Below are positions 30,374-40,979 of a stretch of DNA of 64,000 nucleotides, one piece after another. The stretch spans positions 1,922,001 to 1,986,000 of the forward strand of contig OZ251226.1 in the NCBI GenBank assembly GCA_965240325.2, written 5' to 3'. The DNA comes from Rebecca billardiae RCC1528. Lineage: Eukaryota > Haptophyta. Each line of letters begins with the position of its first letter. The stretch's first letter is position 1. The notes under the pieces are model-generated. The model made no database searches and was not told the DNA's origin. It saw nothing but the letters and a program-made list of their open reading frames with translations. The position numbers were made by a program, and so were the translations under genes.

Positions 30374-30936
30374 ATAACGATGTAATATTTATTAGTAATT
30401 ACGTAACGTCGTAGTCGTTATGCTCACTACTCAATTCTCAATCAATGATGCAGAATGCTTCCGCCCGCCTGAATGCGCGGCCGCCCGGACCGCGTCTGAT
30501 AAGATTTCATCATCAGTCGGTATCACTTTTCACTAGAATCAGATTATCAGTGATGTCGTCATCGTGCAATAAGTCATCGTCTTAAACTTTAGTCTTTATA
30601 ATAAGATGAAAATGTCAACATTATTTAATATAAAAATTTGGACTCGGCCTCGGCAATCCGTGATGAATAATCGGTCGTACATGAGTAGTAGGATGCTATG
30701 ATCTTCAGCAGCATATCACTTTTAAATTATCGTCAAATGTTATTATAATATATATAGTATTAGTAATAACTACATATGAAGTATAAGCGCTAAGGTCACG
30801 GTGTCCGCGATCGCAGACCTGAAAGGCTGAATTACCTGCATGATCATGACGGAGCCTAGTTCCGAAGAGTCGTAGACCGCGCGAGTATAGTAGTTATATA
30901 ATTTCCGTCTAATATCCGATGCAACGCCAAGCTAAT
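30374..30936. other. AT-rich gene-free spacer
   Basis: AT-rich DNA between repeat D copy 1 and repeat C copy 2, with TATA/TAATA runs. No ORF. Confidence 0.6.
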
Positions 30937-31091
30937 AATGGCCCGCGGTGCAGGGCGGAGCGCGCATCGTGGAGCCCGCACCAGCGGGCCGGAACCACGT
31001 TTCAAAAAGATCTTTGATCAAGAAAAAGGGACGCGGGGGCCGATTTTTAGGGCTGGCGGAGACCGAGTTTCGAATTTTGAGACCCTCTCTA
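30937..31091 (+). repeat. Dispersed SINE-like repeat C, copy 2
   Basis: Head, GC hairpin, TCAAAAAGATCTTTGATCAAG segment and GAGACCCTCTCTAC tail match copy 1 with few differences. Confidence 0.85.
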
Positions 31092-31500
31092 CAGATGCAT
31101 CACGGAGAAAAAAACCGCGTCCACGACATTCCCCTAATCAATCGTGGACGGCCGGGCGTGAGAGTTCACTTCTGTGTGAAGTAGGACGGTTACAAGTCCA
31201 ATACAAGCGTCAGCTTCTTTGAGGCTATTTTTGCACGTCCTTACGGGATCAGCGAAGTAACCAACCGATATATATTGGCTTCGTCGGGGTCGTATTCACT
31301 ACTGGAGAACATTTGCACCGCGCTTCGTATTCATATGTATGGTTCACGCAGGCATAAAATCGCTTCGTCGGGGTCGTATCCACTATACTCATTCTATGAT
31401 TTAACGACACAGGTAGGACGGCGCAGGTCTCCTGATTCGTCGTCGGCAGTGCCCGATCGTCGACACGAAGTCGGCGCTGGTGGCAGAGCATAGCCTGAAC
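31092..31500. other. Gene-free spacer with a short local duplication
   Basis: The phrase CTTCGTCGGGGTCGTAT followed by CACTA occurs twice, at about 31280 and 31365. No gene. Confidence 0.5.
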
Positions 31501-31628
31501 CGCGATCGAATGGCTTGAGCGCGGCCTTGAGCTGCTGGAGCGCGATCCACCTGCGCTGCGCGGCTCGCATGGACCTGCTGTGCCCCGAGCGAGGGCGAGG
31601 GTGCAGGTCCGGATGTCAGACGGCCGTC

Positions 31629-32414
31629 TCAGCCGCTGGGCCCTGGCGGGTGATCCGGCGGTGATGTAGTCGTCCCCGTGTGCCCTGCGCGGCCGCGTGC
31701 GCGCTTGCCGCTCTGCTCAGCTGGCTTGCTGGCGGCGGCTGGCGCTGCTGCGGCGTGCAGGGTACGCTTTGCCCCCGACTGCTGCGCATCCTCGTCGTCC
31801 GAGTCGTCGTCCATGGACGAGTCTCGGTCCGCGTGGGGGACAGCAGCTGGAGCAGGCGCAGGTGCTGCGGGCAGAGAGGCCGCCAGCCGCGCCGCCTTGC
31901 GCTCCTGGCGTTTCTCGACGGCGCGCCGCGACGAGGTGCGGCGGCTCGATGGAGATCGAATCCGCCTGCCTTGCGCGTCACGCCGAGGCCCGCGCTTCCC
32001 GCGCCGAGGCTTCTTCTTCCGCTTCTGAGAGTGCTGCTGCTCGCCGTTTGCAGCCTGCACTCCAGTACCCGAGCCCTGCGCGGCGAGCGCGCGCGCCGGC
32101 GGAGCCGACTTGCGCGCTCGGCGCGGGGCGGGATGCAGGGGAGCTTTAGAAGGCGCGCCACCACCTCCCTCGCGCCGCTGGCTGCCACCAGCGGGGGTTC
32201 CCTGTGGAGAAGCATCAGGCCCTTGTGCATCAGGCGGACGCACAGACACCGTCAGACGGACACTCCCATCTGGCAGGAGGGAGATGTGCACCGCGCGCGG
32301 GAGGCCGTCGGCGGCGGTGAGCCTTGCTGCGTCACGCCAAAGGCGGACGTAGAGGCGCACCCAACGATCCGACAGCCCCTCGGGCAGCAGCGCAGTCACG
32401 TCGAGGTCGTCCAT
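31629..32414 (-). CDS. Multicopy basic low-complexity protein
   Basis: The predicted protein is 261 aa, starting MDDLDVTALLPEGLSDRWVR. Residues 1-60 look folded (helix, then strands around RAVHISLLPDGSVRLTVSVR). The rest is Arg/Lys/Ala/Pro-rich with KKKPRRGKRGPRRDAQGRR, RSPSSRRTSSRR and an acidic DDDSDDED run, suggesting a nucleic-acid-binding or nuclear protein. A frameshifted copy lacking the N-terminal half lies at 45320-45855, and the downstream flank (31510-31620) is duplicated with it (45315-45430), so the unit has moved or been copied. It may belong to a mobile element. Family not recognised. Confidence 0.5.
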   Translation of the reverse strand: MDDLDVTALLPEGLSDRWVRLYVRLWRDAARLTAADGLPRAVHISLLPDGSVRLTVSVRPPDAQGPDASPQGTPAGGSQRREGGGGAPSKAPLHPAPRRARKSAPPARALAAQGSGTGVQAANGEQQHSQKRKKKPRRGKRGPRRDAQGRRIRSPSSRRTSSRRAVEKRQERKAARLAASLPAAPAPAPAAVPHADRDSSMDDDSDDEDAQQSGAKRTLHAAAAPAAASKPAEQSGKRARGRAGHTGTTTSPPDHPPGPSG

Positions 32415-33994
32415 GCGAGCGTCGCCATGTACACGTGGACAGGAACCGAGGAGAACATCATTTGCACCGCTTCGTTTTCATCGAGCAGAATATCATCGAT
32501 ATTCATCAGGCGCACGTGTGCGTATTCATCATCAGCCTTCGGGAATTGGGAGTAGCTATTGGCCTTTGCCCTCTGGCGAGCCAGTTGTGCGCACTTTAAG
32601 AGCAGGCCTGAGCAGGCTCGAGGCCACTTTTTTGCCGCTCACGTGGACATGATGCCGAGCACGTCTCACGAGGTGCGCGCGGCGAGTGGCGTCTGGAGCG
32701 CGCGGCTGTGGTGGGCCCCGACGGCCGTCGACATCGCGTTCGTGCCCCGCTCACTCTGAACTCCGCGCGCCCCCGCCGCCCTATCGATCGATCATCGATG
32801 CCTGCGCGCGGAATCGTGCACCGCGCGTGCCGCCCGCGACCGGCCGCGGCAGGCCCGAGCCGCCCTTTCGGGCTCTCGCAAGCACGGGGGCAGCGGCGCC
32901 TGATGGCGGACTGATCGACATCTGAGTCTCCGACTTCACCACGCGCCCCCCTCGTCATGCCTTCCCGGGGTCTCCCACGGAAGACGGACTAACCGAGCAG
33001 GCGACGGTACTGTCTGTACGCTGCCGTGACACACGGCGCCTGGGCAGCGGGCAGTGGTGGCGGGGTCCCGCGGACGTCAGTCTTCCCCTCGCGCCCTGCT
33101 CACCTCGAGTGCGCCGCCACGCGCCTCCGCACGCGTGTCCCATCGATGCGCAGAGCGGCATGCTTGCATGAAAGTTGAAATGGCTGGGTCATCAGCCCGC
33201 GCCGGCAAGTCTGTCTAGCGCTGGACGGACGGACATAGGAGGACGAGCAGCGCGGGCGACGGTGGTGCGCGACGCTCCCAGAGCTGGCCGTGCCTCTGCG
33301 ACGCGTGCCGAGCCTGACCGAGGTGTGTCACCCGGTCCACGCGCGGCGCGCGCGAAGGCACCGGTGCTGTGGCTGCTCGGCTCGAATCCGCGGCCTCGCC
33401 TGGCACCGCGGCACCGTGCTCCCTGGCTGTCAGCTCCGCGTGGCCTGGCGTGCACGTAGAGTTGCGCTCATGCGTCGATCACGCCTCGCGCCCGCCTGTC
33501 GGCCGTCGCGCAGGCGCTGGTCGAACCCTACTCGGACCAGTGCAAATCATCTATCCCGTGGCCGCTGCCGGCGCGCGGTGACGGGACAGCGCGGTCAGCA
33601 GCAGGCGCAGCGGCCCGAACGAATCCGCGGCCCCGCACCGTGCTCCCTGGCTGTCTGCTCCGCGTGGCCTGGCGTGCACGTGGAGTCGCGCTCATGCGTC
33701 GATCACGCCTCGTCGCATCCGCCTGTACACAATATCGGCGCCGCGGCGGCGGCTCGCGGTCAGCAGCAGGCGCAGCGGCCCGAACGAATCCGCGGCCCCG
33801 CACCGTGCTCCCTGGCTGTCTGCTCCGCGTGGCCTGGCGTGCACGTGGAGTCGCGCTCATGCGTCGATCACGCCTCGTCGCATCCGCCTGTACACAATAT
33901 CGGCGCCGCGGCGGCGGCTGTGACTGGGCCCGCCCGGCCCCGGGCGCCCCGGCGGCCCGGCGCGGCCGAGGCGGCGGCGCGCCGCTGGAGTCTA

Positions 33995-34121
33995 CTGCTA
34001 CAGTTTACTAAGAATAAGAGACGCACACAGCTCAGGCAGGCGAGATTGACGCCCGCCAGCTGTCACCGCCCATGAAGCCGTCGCCGATGGTAGCGCCGCC
34101 GGAAAAAAATCGTTACATCAG
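33995..34121 (+). mobile_element. 127-bp insertion carrying repeat E, flanked by TA
   Basis: Copy 1 of repeat D reads gagtcta|gttgta at this point. Copy 2 reads gagtcTA, then 127 bp beginning CTGCT and ending ATCAG, then TA and gttgta. TA duplication with short inverted ends (CTGcT/..aTCAG) resembles a Tc1/mariner-type MITE. The insert includes the 47-bp repeat E core. Confidence 0.6.
34000..34046 (+). repeat. Short dispersed repeat E, copy 1
   Basis: The ACAGTTTACTAAGAATAAGA core continuing through GACGCACACAGCTCA to CAGGCGAGAT is shared with 38562-38611 and, on the other strand, 54829-54878. Confidence 0.85.
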
Positions 34122-34514
34122 TAGTTGTACGGGCATGCCAACCGTGCCATTACTGGTCTCACTCTCAGCCTCAGGTCTGTCCGAATCGGACAATCGTGAA
34201 ATTGAATAGAGTTAGACGACTGCGCGACGGAGGGTGCACCGCCACCGCGGGCCCCGAACTACGTTCGTTCTACGGAAAAGGACCGCGGAACGCGGTCATA
34301 TATGAATTCTGTAGTCTGCTAGTAATAAGTAAGCGCTGCAGATGCCACATCAGATGGCCTGAACTCAACTAATATACTATTAATACGACTGGCGGTATTG
34401 CGCTAGCTACTGATAAGTTATTGCATATATAGCGTCGTGTCGAAGTTGCCCTGCTCGCCGCCGGACTCTGCTGAGTGAGTCTGCAGCTCCGGGTCGCAGT
34501 CCCGTACTCGTCCT

Positions 34515-36038
34515 TCATTCAGCTACGCTGCTGCAAACGCCCTCATCGTCCTCACGATCGCCGTGACCGACAGCTGCATCGTGGGCAATCAGCCTGGTAT
34601 CCAGCGCATCATCCAGCCTGGACCCCTCTCCGCCCGTTGCCATGCCATCGCGCTCTTCGCGGCGATCGCCTGCGCCGTGCCCCAAGGGCAAGGCGGAGGC
34701 CATCCGGTGGCTTTCGGGAGCCGAGGGGATGAAGGGCGTGGCTAGGACGCCGACGAGCGCGCACAGTCCCCCGCCCGCAAGAGCGCGGCACACGTCGCTG
34801 CGTGGCCGCGCGCCGAACAGCGCCGAGCACGCGAGAGAGGTGCACACCTCCGCTGCGACCACGAAGATGTTGAGCTTGCCCATCAGCAGCCCGAGCTCCG
34901 AGCGCGGCGCGTGCTGGGCGACCACGAGGTAGGGCACGGTCTGCGTCGCGGCCCACGCGGGGCCGAGGGCACCGATGAGCGCGAGCGCGGCCGCGTGGGA
35001 GGCGCGAGCGGGCAGGCGCGGCACCGCGCACGTCGCGCACGTGAGCACGCCCTGGAGCACGAGGGCAGCGGCGAAGGTTTGGCGCAGCCCCGCCGCGCGG
35101 ATCACGAGCTGCAGCGGACCGGCGCCGGTCAGCGCCGTCAGCGCCGCTTGGAGCGTGAGCCCGAGCGCGGCGAAGTGCACGCCGCGCGCGTACGCCTCGC
35201 GCTCGGCCGTGTCAGACGACGCGCCGTCCCCGCCGAAGACGTCGGCACCGACCCAGTGGCTGGCGAACAGGATGCACGCGAACCAGCCCAGCCACGCACA
35301 GAAAGTGGAGCAGCACACGGCGCGCATCCACCGAGGCAGCCGCCACACGGCGAACGCGCGCAGCACGTGCGCGGTGCGCCGCTCGGCGTGGGCGACGGGC
35401 GCCGCCGGCGTGGCTGGCGTGCTGCGGCCGTGGCTCCCCGCCAGCGCAACGCTCGCGCCGCCCGCGCAGAGCACAAGCACGCCCGCACCGAAGAGGAAGC
35501 TCAGGTCGAGCGCCGCTGGGAGCCCGCATGCGCGCGCGAGCTGCTGCGACGAGGCGAGGTACCCAACGAGCTGGCCGAGGCCATCGGCGGACGCGAGTGC
35601 GGCCTGTGCGTTCGCCTGGTGCTCCGCGGCGCACGCATCCGCCGCCATCGCGCGCAACGAGACGAGTGTCAGGTTGAGGCCAATGTCAAGCGCCCACAGC
35701 GCTGCGACCGCGAGCGGGAGTGCGACGCCGCGGCCGAGGAGGAAGCTCGCGTTCGGGAGCACGAGCAGCCCGGCGCACATGAGCAGCACGCCCGCACCGA
35801 AGAAGGCGCGTCGCGAGCCGCGCCGATCGGAGAGCGCGCCCGCGGCCGGCTGCACGATGAGTCCCGCGAGTGGGCCGGCGAGCCGGATGGTGCTCACAGA
35901 CGCCTCGCGCACACCGTAGCGCAGAACGAAGAGCGAGGTGGCCCACGCCGTCTGCACTGCCCACGCGAACTGCACGCTCACCATGCCCGTGGCGATCGCC
36001 ATCAGCCGTCGCGTCGATGCGTCGACTGAGTGCTGCAT
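34515..36038 (-). CDS. Sugar transporter-like MFS protein (GPH/SLC45-like, 12 TM)
   Basis: The predicted protein is 507 aa from the ATG at 36038. It has about twelve hydrophobic helices with a central hydrophilic loop. DRRGSRRAFFGAG after the second or third helix is the MFS loop motif. LDIGLNLTLVSLRAMAADAC followed by EHQANAQA resembles the conserved helix 4-5 region of the sucrose/SLC45 transporters (an LRA..AD..Q..A pattern). Likely role: proton-coupled sugar transport at the plasma or another membrane; substrate not shown. The C-terminus is hydrophilic. Intronless; head-to-head with ARPC1, 139 bp between start codons. Confidence 0.82.
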   Translation of the reverse strand: MQHSVDASTRRLMAIATGMVSVQFAWAVQTAWATSLFVLRYGVREASVSTIRLAGPLAGLIVQPAAGALSDRRGSRRAFFGAGVLLMCAGLLVLPNASFLLGRGVALPLAVAALWALDIGLNLTLVSLRAMAADACAAEHQANAQAALASADGLGQLVGYLASSQQLARACGLPAALDLSFLFGAGVLVLCAGGASVALAGSHGRSTPATPAAPVAHAERRTAHVLRAFAVWRLPRWMRAVCCSTFCAWLGWFACILFASHWVGADVFGGDGASSDTAEREAYARGVHFAALGLTLQAALTALTGAGPLQLVIRAAGLRQTFAAALVLQGVLTCATCAVPRLPARASHAAALALIGALGPAWAATQTVPYLVVAQHAPRSELGLLMGKLNIFVVAAEVCTSLACSALFGARPRSDVCRALAGGGLCALVGVLATPFIPSAPESHRMASALPLGHGAGDRREERDGMATGGEGSRLDDALDTRLIAHDAAVGHGDREDDEGVCSSVAE

Positions 36039-36177
36039 AAGTGCTCGCCAAGGCTTCAGCTGGTGGCGGCCGCCATCGTTTGCCTCCGCTTTGTACTTTG
36101 TACGCGAGCGTGCTGCAAGCCTGCAAGCCTGCAACCGGTAGGCGAGCGCGGCGCGCGCTGCTGGGCCGCGGCAATCC

Positions 36178-37205
36178 ATGCCGCACGTCGAGCACCTCGA
36201 GCAGTGCATCACGTGCCATGCGTGGAACAAGGATCGCACGAGTGCGCGCCGCGCCAGTGCGCTGTCTGCCCGACGCGTTCGCTGCGCCCGATGCGCGCGC
36301 CCGATGCGCCCGCGCCGCCAGCGCCCGCTGATCGCGCGTGCATGCCGGTGCGCGCACGCGTGCGCCGCGAGCGCAGTGCTCGCGCTCTCGCCAAATAACA
36401 GCGAGATCCACATATACACCGTGGACGCGAGCTCTGCGGGCTCGCCAAAGTTCACCCGCGCGTGGACCCTGCGGGAGCACGACGCGCTCGTGACGGGCAT
36501 CGACTGGGCGCGCAAGACGGATCGCATCGTGAGCTCGTCGCAGGATAGGAACGCGTACGTGTGGGAGAGGCAAGGAGCCGAGTGGAAGCCGACGCTCGTC
36601 ATCCTGCGGATCCAGCGCGCGGCCACGTGCGTGAGCTGGAGCCCTGACGGTGAGCTCGCACGGGCGCGTCGCCGCGCCGCGAGCCGCGCGGCCGCACTGA
36701 TCGCCCGCGACGCCTCGCGCCGCGCCCCGCGCGCGCCGCGCGCGCGCACGCGCAGAGGCCAAGTTCGCGGTGGGGAGCGGCGAGAAGCTCGTCCCGGTGT
36801 GCTACTTCGAGGAGCAGAACAACTTCTGGGTGAGCAAGCACATGCGCAAGCACCACTCCACCGTGCTCTGCGCCGAGTGGGCGCCGAGCTCGCTGCTGCT
36901 CGCCACGGGCTGCGCCGACCGCAAGCTGCGCGTGCTGAGCGCGTACGTGAAGGGCGTGGACACGGGGCCGCGCGACGCGGTGCCCGGCGCGGACCAGCCG
37001 TTCGGCGCGGTCCTCGCCGAGTTCGCGTGCGGCGGCTGGGTGCACGCCGTGGCATGGCACCCGAACGGCACGACCGTCGCGTGCGCCGCGCACGACTCGA
37101 CGGTCACGCTCGCGAGCGTCTCGGCTCCGGCCGCGCCGCAGCAGGTGATCCGGTTGCGAGACCTGCCGCTCAAGGTGCGGGCGCGCGCGCGTGCGCCTCG
37201 CCGAG

Positions 37206-37238
<33 letters not shown>

Positions 37239-37686
37239 ACGCCTCGCTCCCTCACGCCGTGCGCCTCGCTGCCGCTGCGCCTCGCTGCCGCAGGCGCTGG
37301 CCTTCCTGCCGAGCGGCGCGCTGGTGGGCGCGGGCTTCACGTACACGCCTCTCGTCTTCTCGCAGCAGCCCGGCGGCAGCGGGTACAGCAGTGGCACGCG
37401 CGTCGACAGCGGCGGCGGGAGCACCGGCGACACGGGCACCACGTCAGCGGTCAGCGCCGCGCGGCGCATGTTCCAGGCGCAGGACAAGGCGCGGCAGGAG
37501 CAGACCGTCGACCACGCGGCGCGGCTGGACTCTGTCCACCAGAACTGCGTCACGTGCATCCGCGCATTTCCCGGCAGCGTCGGCGGGAACGCTGTCGAGT
37601 TCACGACCACCGCGCTCGACGGCAAGCTTGTGTTCTGGAGCAGCGACGAGCTGAGCAGCGCCATGCGCAAGCTGTCCGTCACCTGA
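36178..37686 (+). CDS. ARPC1: ARP2/3 complex subunit 1 (WD40), four exons
   Basis: Exons 36178-36241, 36377-36649, 36756-37174 and 37294-37686 give 382 aa, close to the usual 370. Introns are 135, 106 and 119 nt (GTGCGC, GTGAGC and GTGCGG donors). The N-terminus [11 protein letters not shown] joins across intron 1 to [13 protein letters not shown], the ARPC1 signature; intron 2 joins SWSPD to [27 protein letters not shown] and CAEWAP follow. The C-terminal [11 protein letters not shown] and [12 protein letters not shown] complete the propeller. The protein nucleates branched actin with ARP2/3. Intron 3 contains 33 consecutive C's. Confidence 0.95.
37206..37238 (+). repeat. Poly-C tract of 33 in ARPC1 intron 3
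   Basis: An uninterrupted run of 33 C's, 32 bases after the intron's 5' end. The opposite strand is G33, able to form quadruplex structures. Confidence 0.95.
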
Positions 37687-37973
37687 GCCGACGGCCCGCG
37701 GCGACGGCGGCGAGTAGGCTGAGCGCCGAGTCGTGCGCTCGCAGCCGCCCGCCAATCAGCTGACGACTGGCAACTTGCTGACGACTGACGAGGATGCTGG
37801 TGAGGCAATTATAATGACAGCGACAGAGGAAGCTGTCAGACTGGGCACCAGTCCTCGGTGACACCGTTCCACACGCTGAGTCGCGCGGGTCGTACGGATT
37901 AAGTTCGTCATCTCACGGTGCCTGCGGCAGCAGGGCGTCTGGACTTGGAGCTGACATCGACAGTCGCCTAGTG
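37687..37973. other. Gene-free spacer after ARPC1
   Basis: 3' region of ARPC1; nothing else seen. Confidence 0.4.
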
Positions 37974-38545
37974 AGCATGCTTACCTGCCCCTGGGGTTGG
38001 CTGCTACTCGCACGTGATGCCTGGAATGTATGATGCCGTCAGCCCGACTCGAATGGCCTACCAGGCCGCAGCTGCTAGCAGACTCTGCGTGCGTGCTGAG
38101 AGCATGTGGTCCCGGAAAGTGGTCCCGGGACGGTGCCCGCGGCGGCGCAGCGGCGCAGCTGCCGCCTGGGGCTGGCGCGGAAGCTGAGTGAGCATGTTCG
38201 TCCGTCCTGAGGTGGTCTACTGCATGTATGTAATGTCTAGAATGCATGATGCCGTTAGCCCGACTCACACGGCTCACCAGGCAGCGGCTCTGCGCGCTGA
38301 GAGCCCGCGGGTCCGAAAGTTGAAGCATGCCGTCGGCGGCCCCGTCGTGGTCCACGTGGACCTCGTGGCGTCCGTGGGGCACATGGTAGTGGAACAAAGT
38401 CGTCTAAATGGTACATAGCCGCTGGGTTGTACCTCAGGCACACCCTGGGGGTGCCGCCAGACGCGATCTCGAGCGACCCCCGGGGGCGCCGCCGCCATCG
38501 TGCACAAAAAGTGAACAGCAATCGGGTCCGAAAGTTGAAGCGCAG
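37974..38545 (+). repeat. Degenerate tandem repeat, period about 215 bp
   Basis: The GAGCATG..GAATGNATGATGCCGTNAGCCCGACTC..CAGGC..GCTGAGAG block at 37974-38120 recurs at 38189-38313. GGGTCCGAAAGTTGAAGC occurs at about 38310 and again at about 38524, suggesting a third partial unit. No coding potential. Confidence 0.65.
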
Positions 38546-38561
38546 CGACCTGTAGTCCTGT

Positions 38562-38611
38562 ACAGTTTACTAAAAAGAATAAGAGACGCACACAGCTCAG
38601 GCAGGCGAGAT
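38562..38611 (+). repeat. Short dispersed repeat E, copy 2
   Basis: Same core as at 34000 with two extra A's (TTTACTAAAAAGAATAAGAG). Confidence 0.85.
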
Positions 38612-38956
38612 AGTAGCAGTGCCCATTTACCAGCATTTTGCCCCCCGCGGACGCAAAAGTCAGAACATGAGAACAGAGCCACGCGCGGTCGGCGGACGAA
38701 TGATGATCGACGATGTCGATGGCGGCACTACGGCAGCACGAGGTGGTGAATTGGTCAACATCCGAGACATGCGAGCCGCGGAAGGGGCACTCGCTGACGG
38801 ACGATGCATCACGTAGATCATCGCTACGACTCTGCTCCTGCTCATGAGCATGCCACTACAGTATACTCGGCGACACGGTCGGCTGCGCGGTCGGCACGCG
38901 CCCGGATGGCGGCGGCGGCAGCGGCAGCACGGCCGGCCGTTCTGAGGCATCACTTG

Positions 38957-40850
38957 TCAGGCGCTGTCGGAGTTGCCGCGTTGCAGATGCGGCGGCACCC
39001 GCGCAGGCGTGCTTACCTGCTGGGCGGGCCCGCCGGGCATCGTCTCACCGGAGCCGTCGAGCAGGTCGTCGATGGCGGGCACGTGCTGTCGGTCAGTGCC
39101 CCCCCCCCCCCTTCGGGGCGGCGGACTGCTCCAGCTGGGCGTCGGCGTCGGCGGCTGCATTGGCGGACGGCTGCTCCGGCAGGGTTGCGGCTGCGGCTGC
39201 GGGCGGGTCGGGCTGGTTGTCGACGCGCTGCGACGGTGGCAGCGGCAGCGGGCTTGGCAGCTGTCTGGGCGGCTGCTGCAGGCTGGGCGGCAGCGGCGGC
39301 TGCGGCGGTCTACTGAGGCATGCGGCGTCGGCGCCGGCCTCGGTGCGCTGGGCGCCTGCCTGCGGCTGCGCAGCGCGTGCACGGCGCGGGCCGACAGCTG
39401 GTCGGCAAGCGTGCAGCGCCGCCGTGCACAGCAGGCGTCCTGCTGCGTGCGTAGGCTGCAGCGCAGCCGTGCACGCCTGGTACACACATGGCCCTTCAAG
39501 CCAGCCGCGGAACTGGGCGCGGCCCCTGACAAAGCTCTCGCGCATGTCAGAGTAGCACTCTGCGTGAAGGCTGAGCTGGTGGCTCGCACGCTGTCGAGCG
39601 CGCGCTGGGCGGCGTCGGCGATGACACACTGGGCGTAGCAGCCGCGCGCACTCAGCACGCCCTCGTCCGAGCGCGTGGCCGCGAGCGCACCGAGCACTGC
39701 TAGGTAGAGGGATAAAGCAGTGCCCCAGGCGCGCGGCTCGCGGCGACTGCGACATCGAGCGCTGCGCTGAGCGCACACGCGTGCGCGGCGCGCAGTGGGC
39801 GTCGGCCTCGGCGCTGGCACCGGCGGCGGCGGGGCCATCGGCGGATGCGGCGGCATCGGCGGCGGCGGCCGCATCTGGGCGGGGGCGCAGGACTTCACTG
39901 TCGCTGCCACGCGCCGCGCGCCTGGCTCTCGCCAGATGGCGGCGTCTGCGTGGCACTTGCCGCTGGGAGTGGGGCCGAGCGGCTGCTGCTGTGCGTGCAC
40001 GTGCTACTCGGCGGGCAGCGCGTCGCTGGGTCGCTCTCGGGACTCTCTGAGTCGGCGCCGTCGGTGGTGTCGCTGCGCCGTCGGTGGCGTCGGTGGCGTC
40101 GTTGGCAAACAGGCGCGGAGGCGCGCACGCTGAGCAGCCGCGTGCGCTCAGCACGCCCTCGTTCAAGGCGTGGCCGCGAGCGCAGCGAGCACTGCTAGGT
40201 AGAGGGATAAAGCAGTGCCCCAGGCGCGCGGCTCGAGGCGACCGTCGGCATCGAGCACTGCGCTGAGCGCACGTGTGTGCGGCGCGCGCAATGGGCGTCG
40301 GCCTGCCCCCCCTCCCCCCCTGATGTACGTCGTACGAACGAATAATAAGCCTGATGATGATCATGCACGTATCATCGATAGATCTAAGCGCTACGACTCT
40401 GAAATCCTGCTCATGAGCTCGCCACTATACTCGGCGACACGGTCGGCTCGGCTCGGCACGCGCCCGGATTCGGCGGCAGCGGCAGCGGCAGCCGCCGGCA
40501 GCGCATCGGTGGCGGCGGCGGCATCCGCAGTCAGCAGTGCACGTGTGTGAGGGGCGTGCAGAGGGCGTAGTAGGCCTTGGCGCTGGCACCGGCTGTGGCG
40601 GGGGCATGGGCTGATGCGGTGGCATAGGGGGCGGCGGCGCAGGCTGTCGAGCGCGCGCGCGCTGGGCGGCGTCGGCTATGACGCCGGGTGAAGCTTGTGG
40701 CCGCGAGCGCGCCGAGCGTGGCGAGGGCGAGGGCGAACGCGGCGCCTCACGGGCGCCGCGTCGGCGACCGTGGGCATCGAGCACTGCGCTGAGCGCATGT
40801 GCGTGCGCGGCGCGCAGTGGGCATCGGCCTCGGCGCTGGCACCGGCGGCG
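38957..40850. repeat. Block-duplicated GC-rich region (three diverged copies of a core of about 180 bp)
   Basis: A block containing GAGCACTGCTAGGTAGAGGGATAAAGCAGTGCCCCAGG (given in part, about 39690 and 40188) and a GGCGCTGGCACCGGCGG-type segment occurs at 39632-39815 and 40132-40305, and in decayed form at 40640-40840. On the minus strand it gives Pro-rich ORFs (PPPPMPPHPPM) in several frames, none of which I accept as an intact gene. It lies beside the PIF1 remnant and may be part of the same dead element. Confidence 0.6.
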
Positions 40851-40979
40851 GCGGGGGCATCGGAGGATGCAGCGGCATCGGTGGCGGCGGCGGCATCGGC
40901 GGCGGGGGTGCCTGGCGAGCGGCGGAAGGTGGAAGGTGCGATGGATGGCGCCGCCGGGCGTGTCCGTGCTCTCGACCGT

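Larger units (their letters stand above)
32672..34300 (+). repeat. Dispersed repeat D, copy 2, with internal duplication and nested insertion
   Basis: It matches copy 1 from end to end and has the same terminal hairpin at 34281-34297. It is longer because a 165-bp unit is tandemly duplicated (units start at 33590 and 33755), and because a 127-bp segment at 33995-34121 interrupts it where copy 1 is uninterrupted. Confidence 0.82.

Noticed and set aside
38957-40364. Minus-strand ORFs of 347 and 423 codons with Pro-rich stretches
   Set aside because: They lie in overlapping frames over duplicated, decayed blocks; no frame gives an intact domain.
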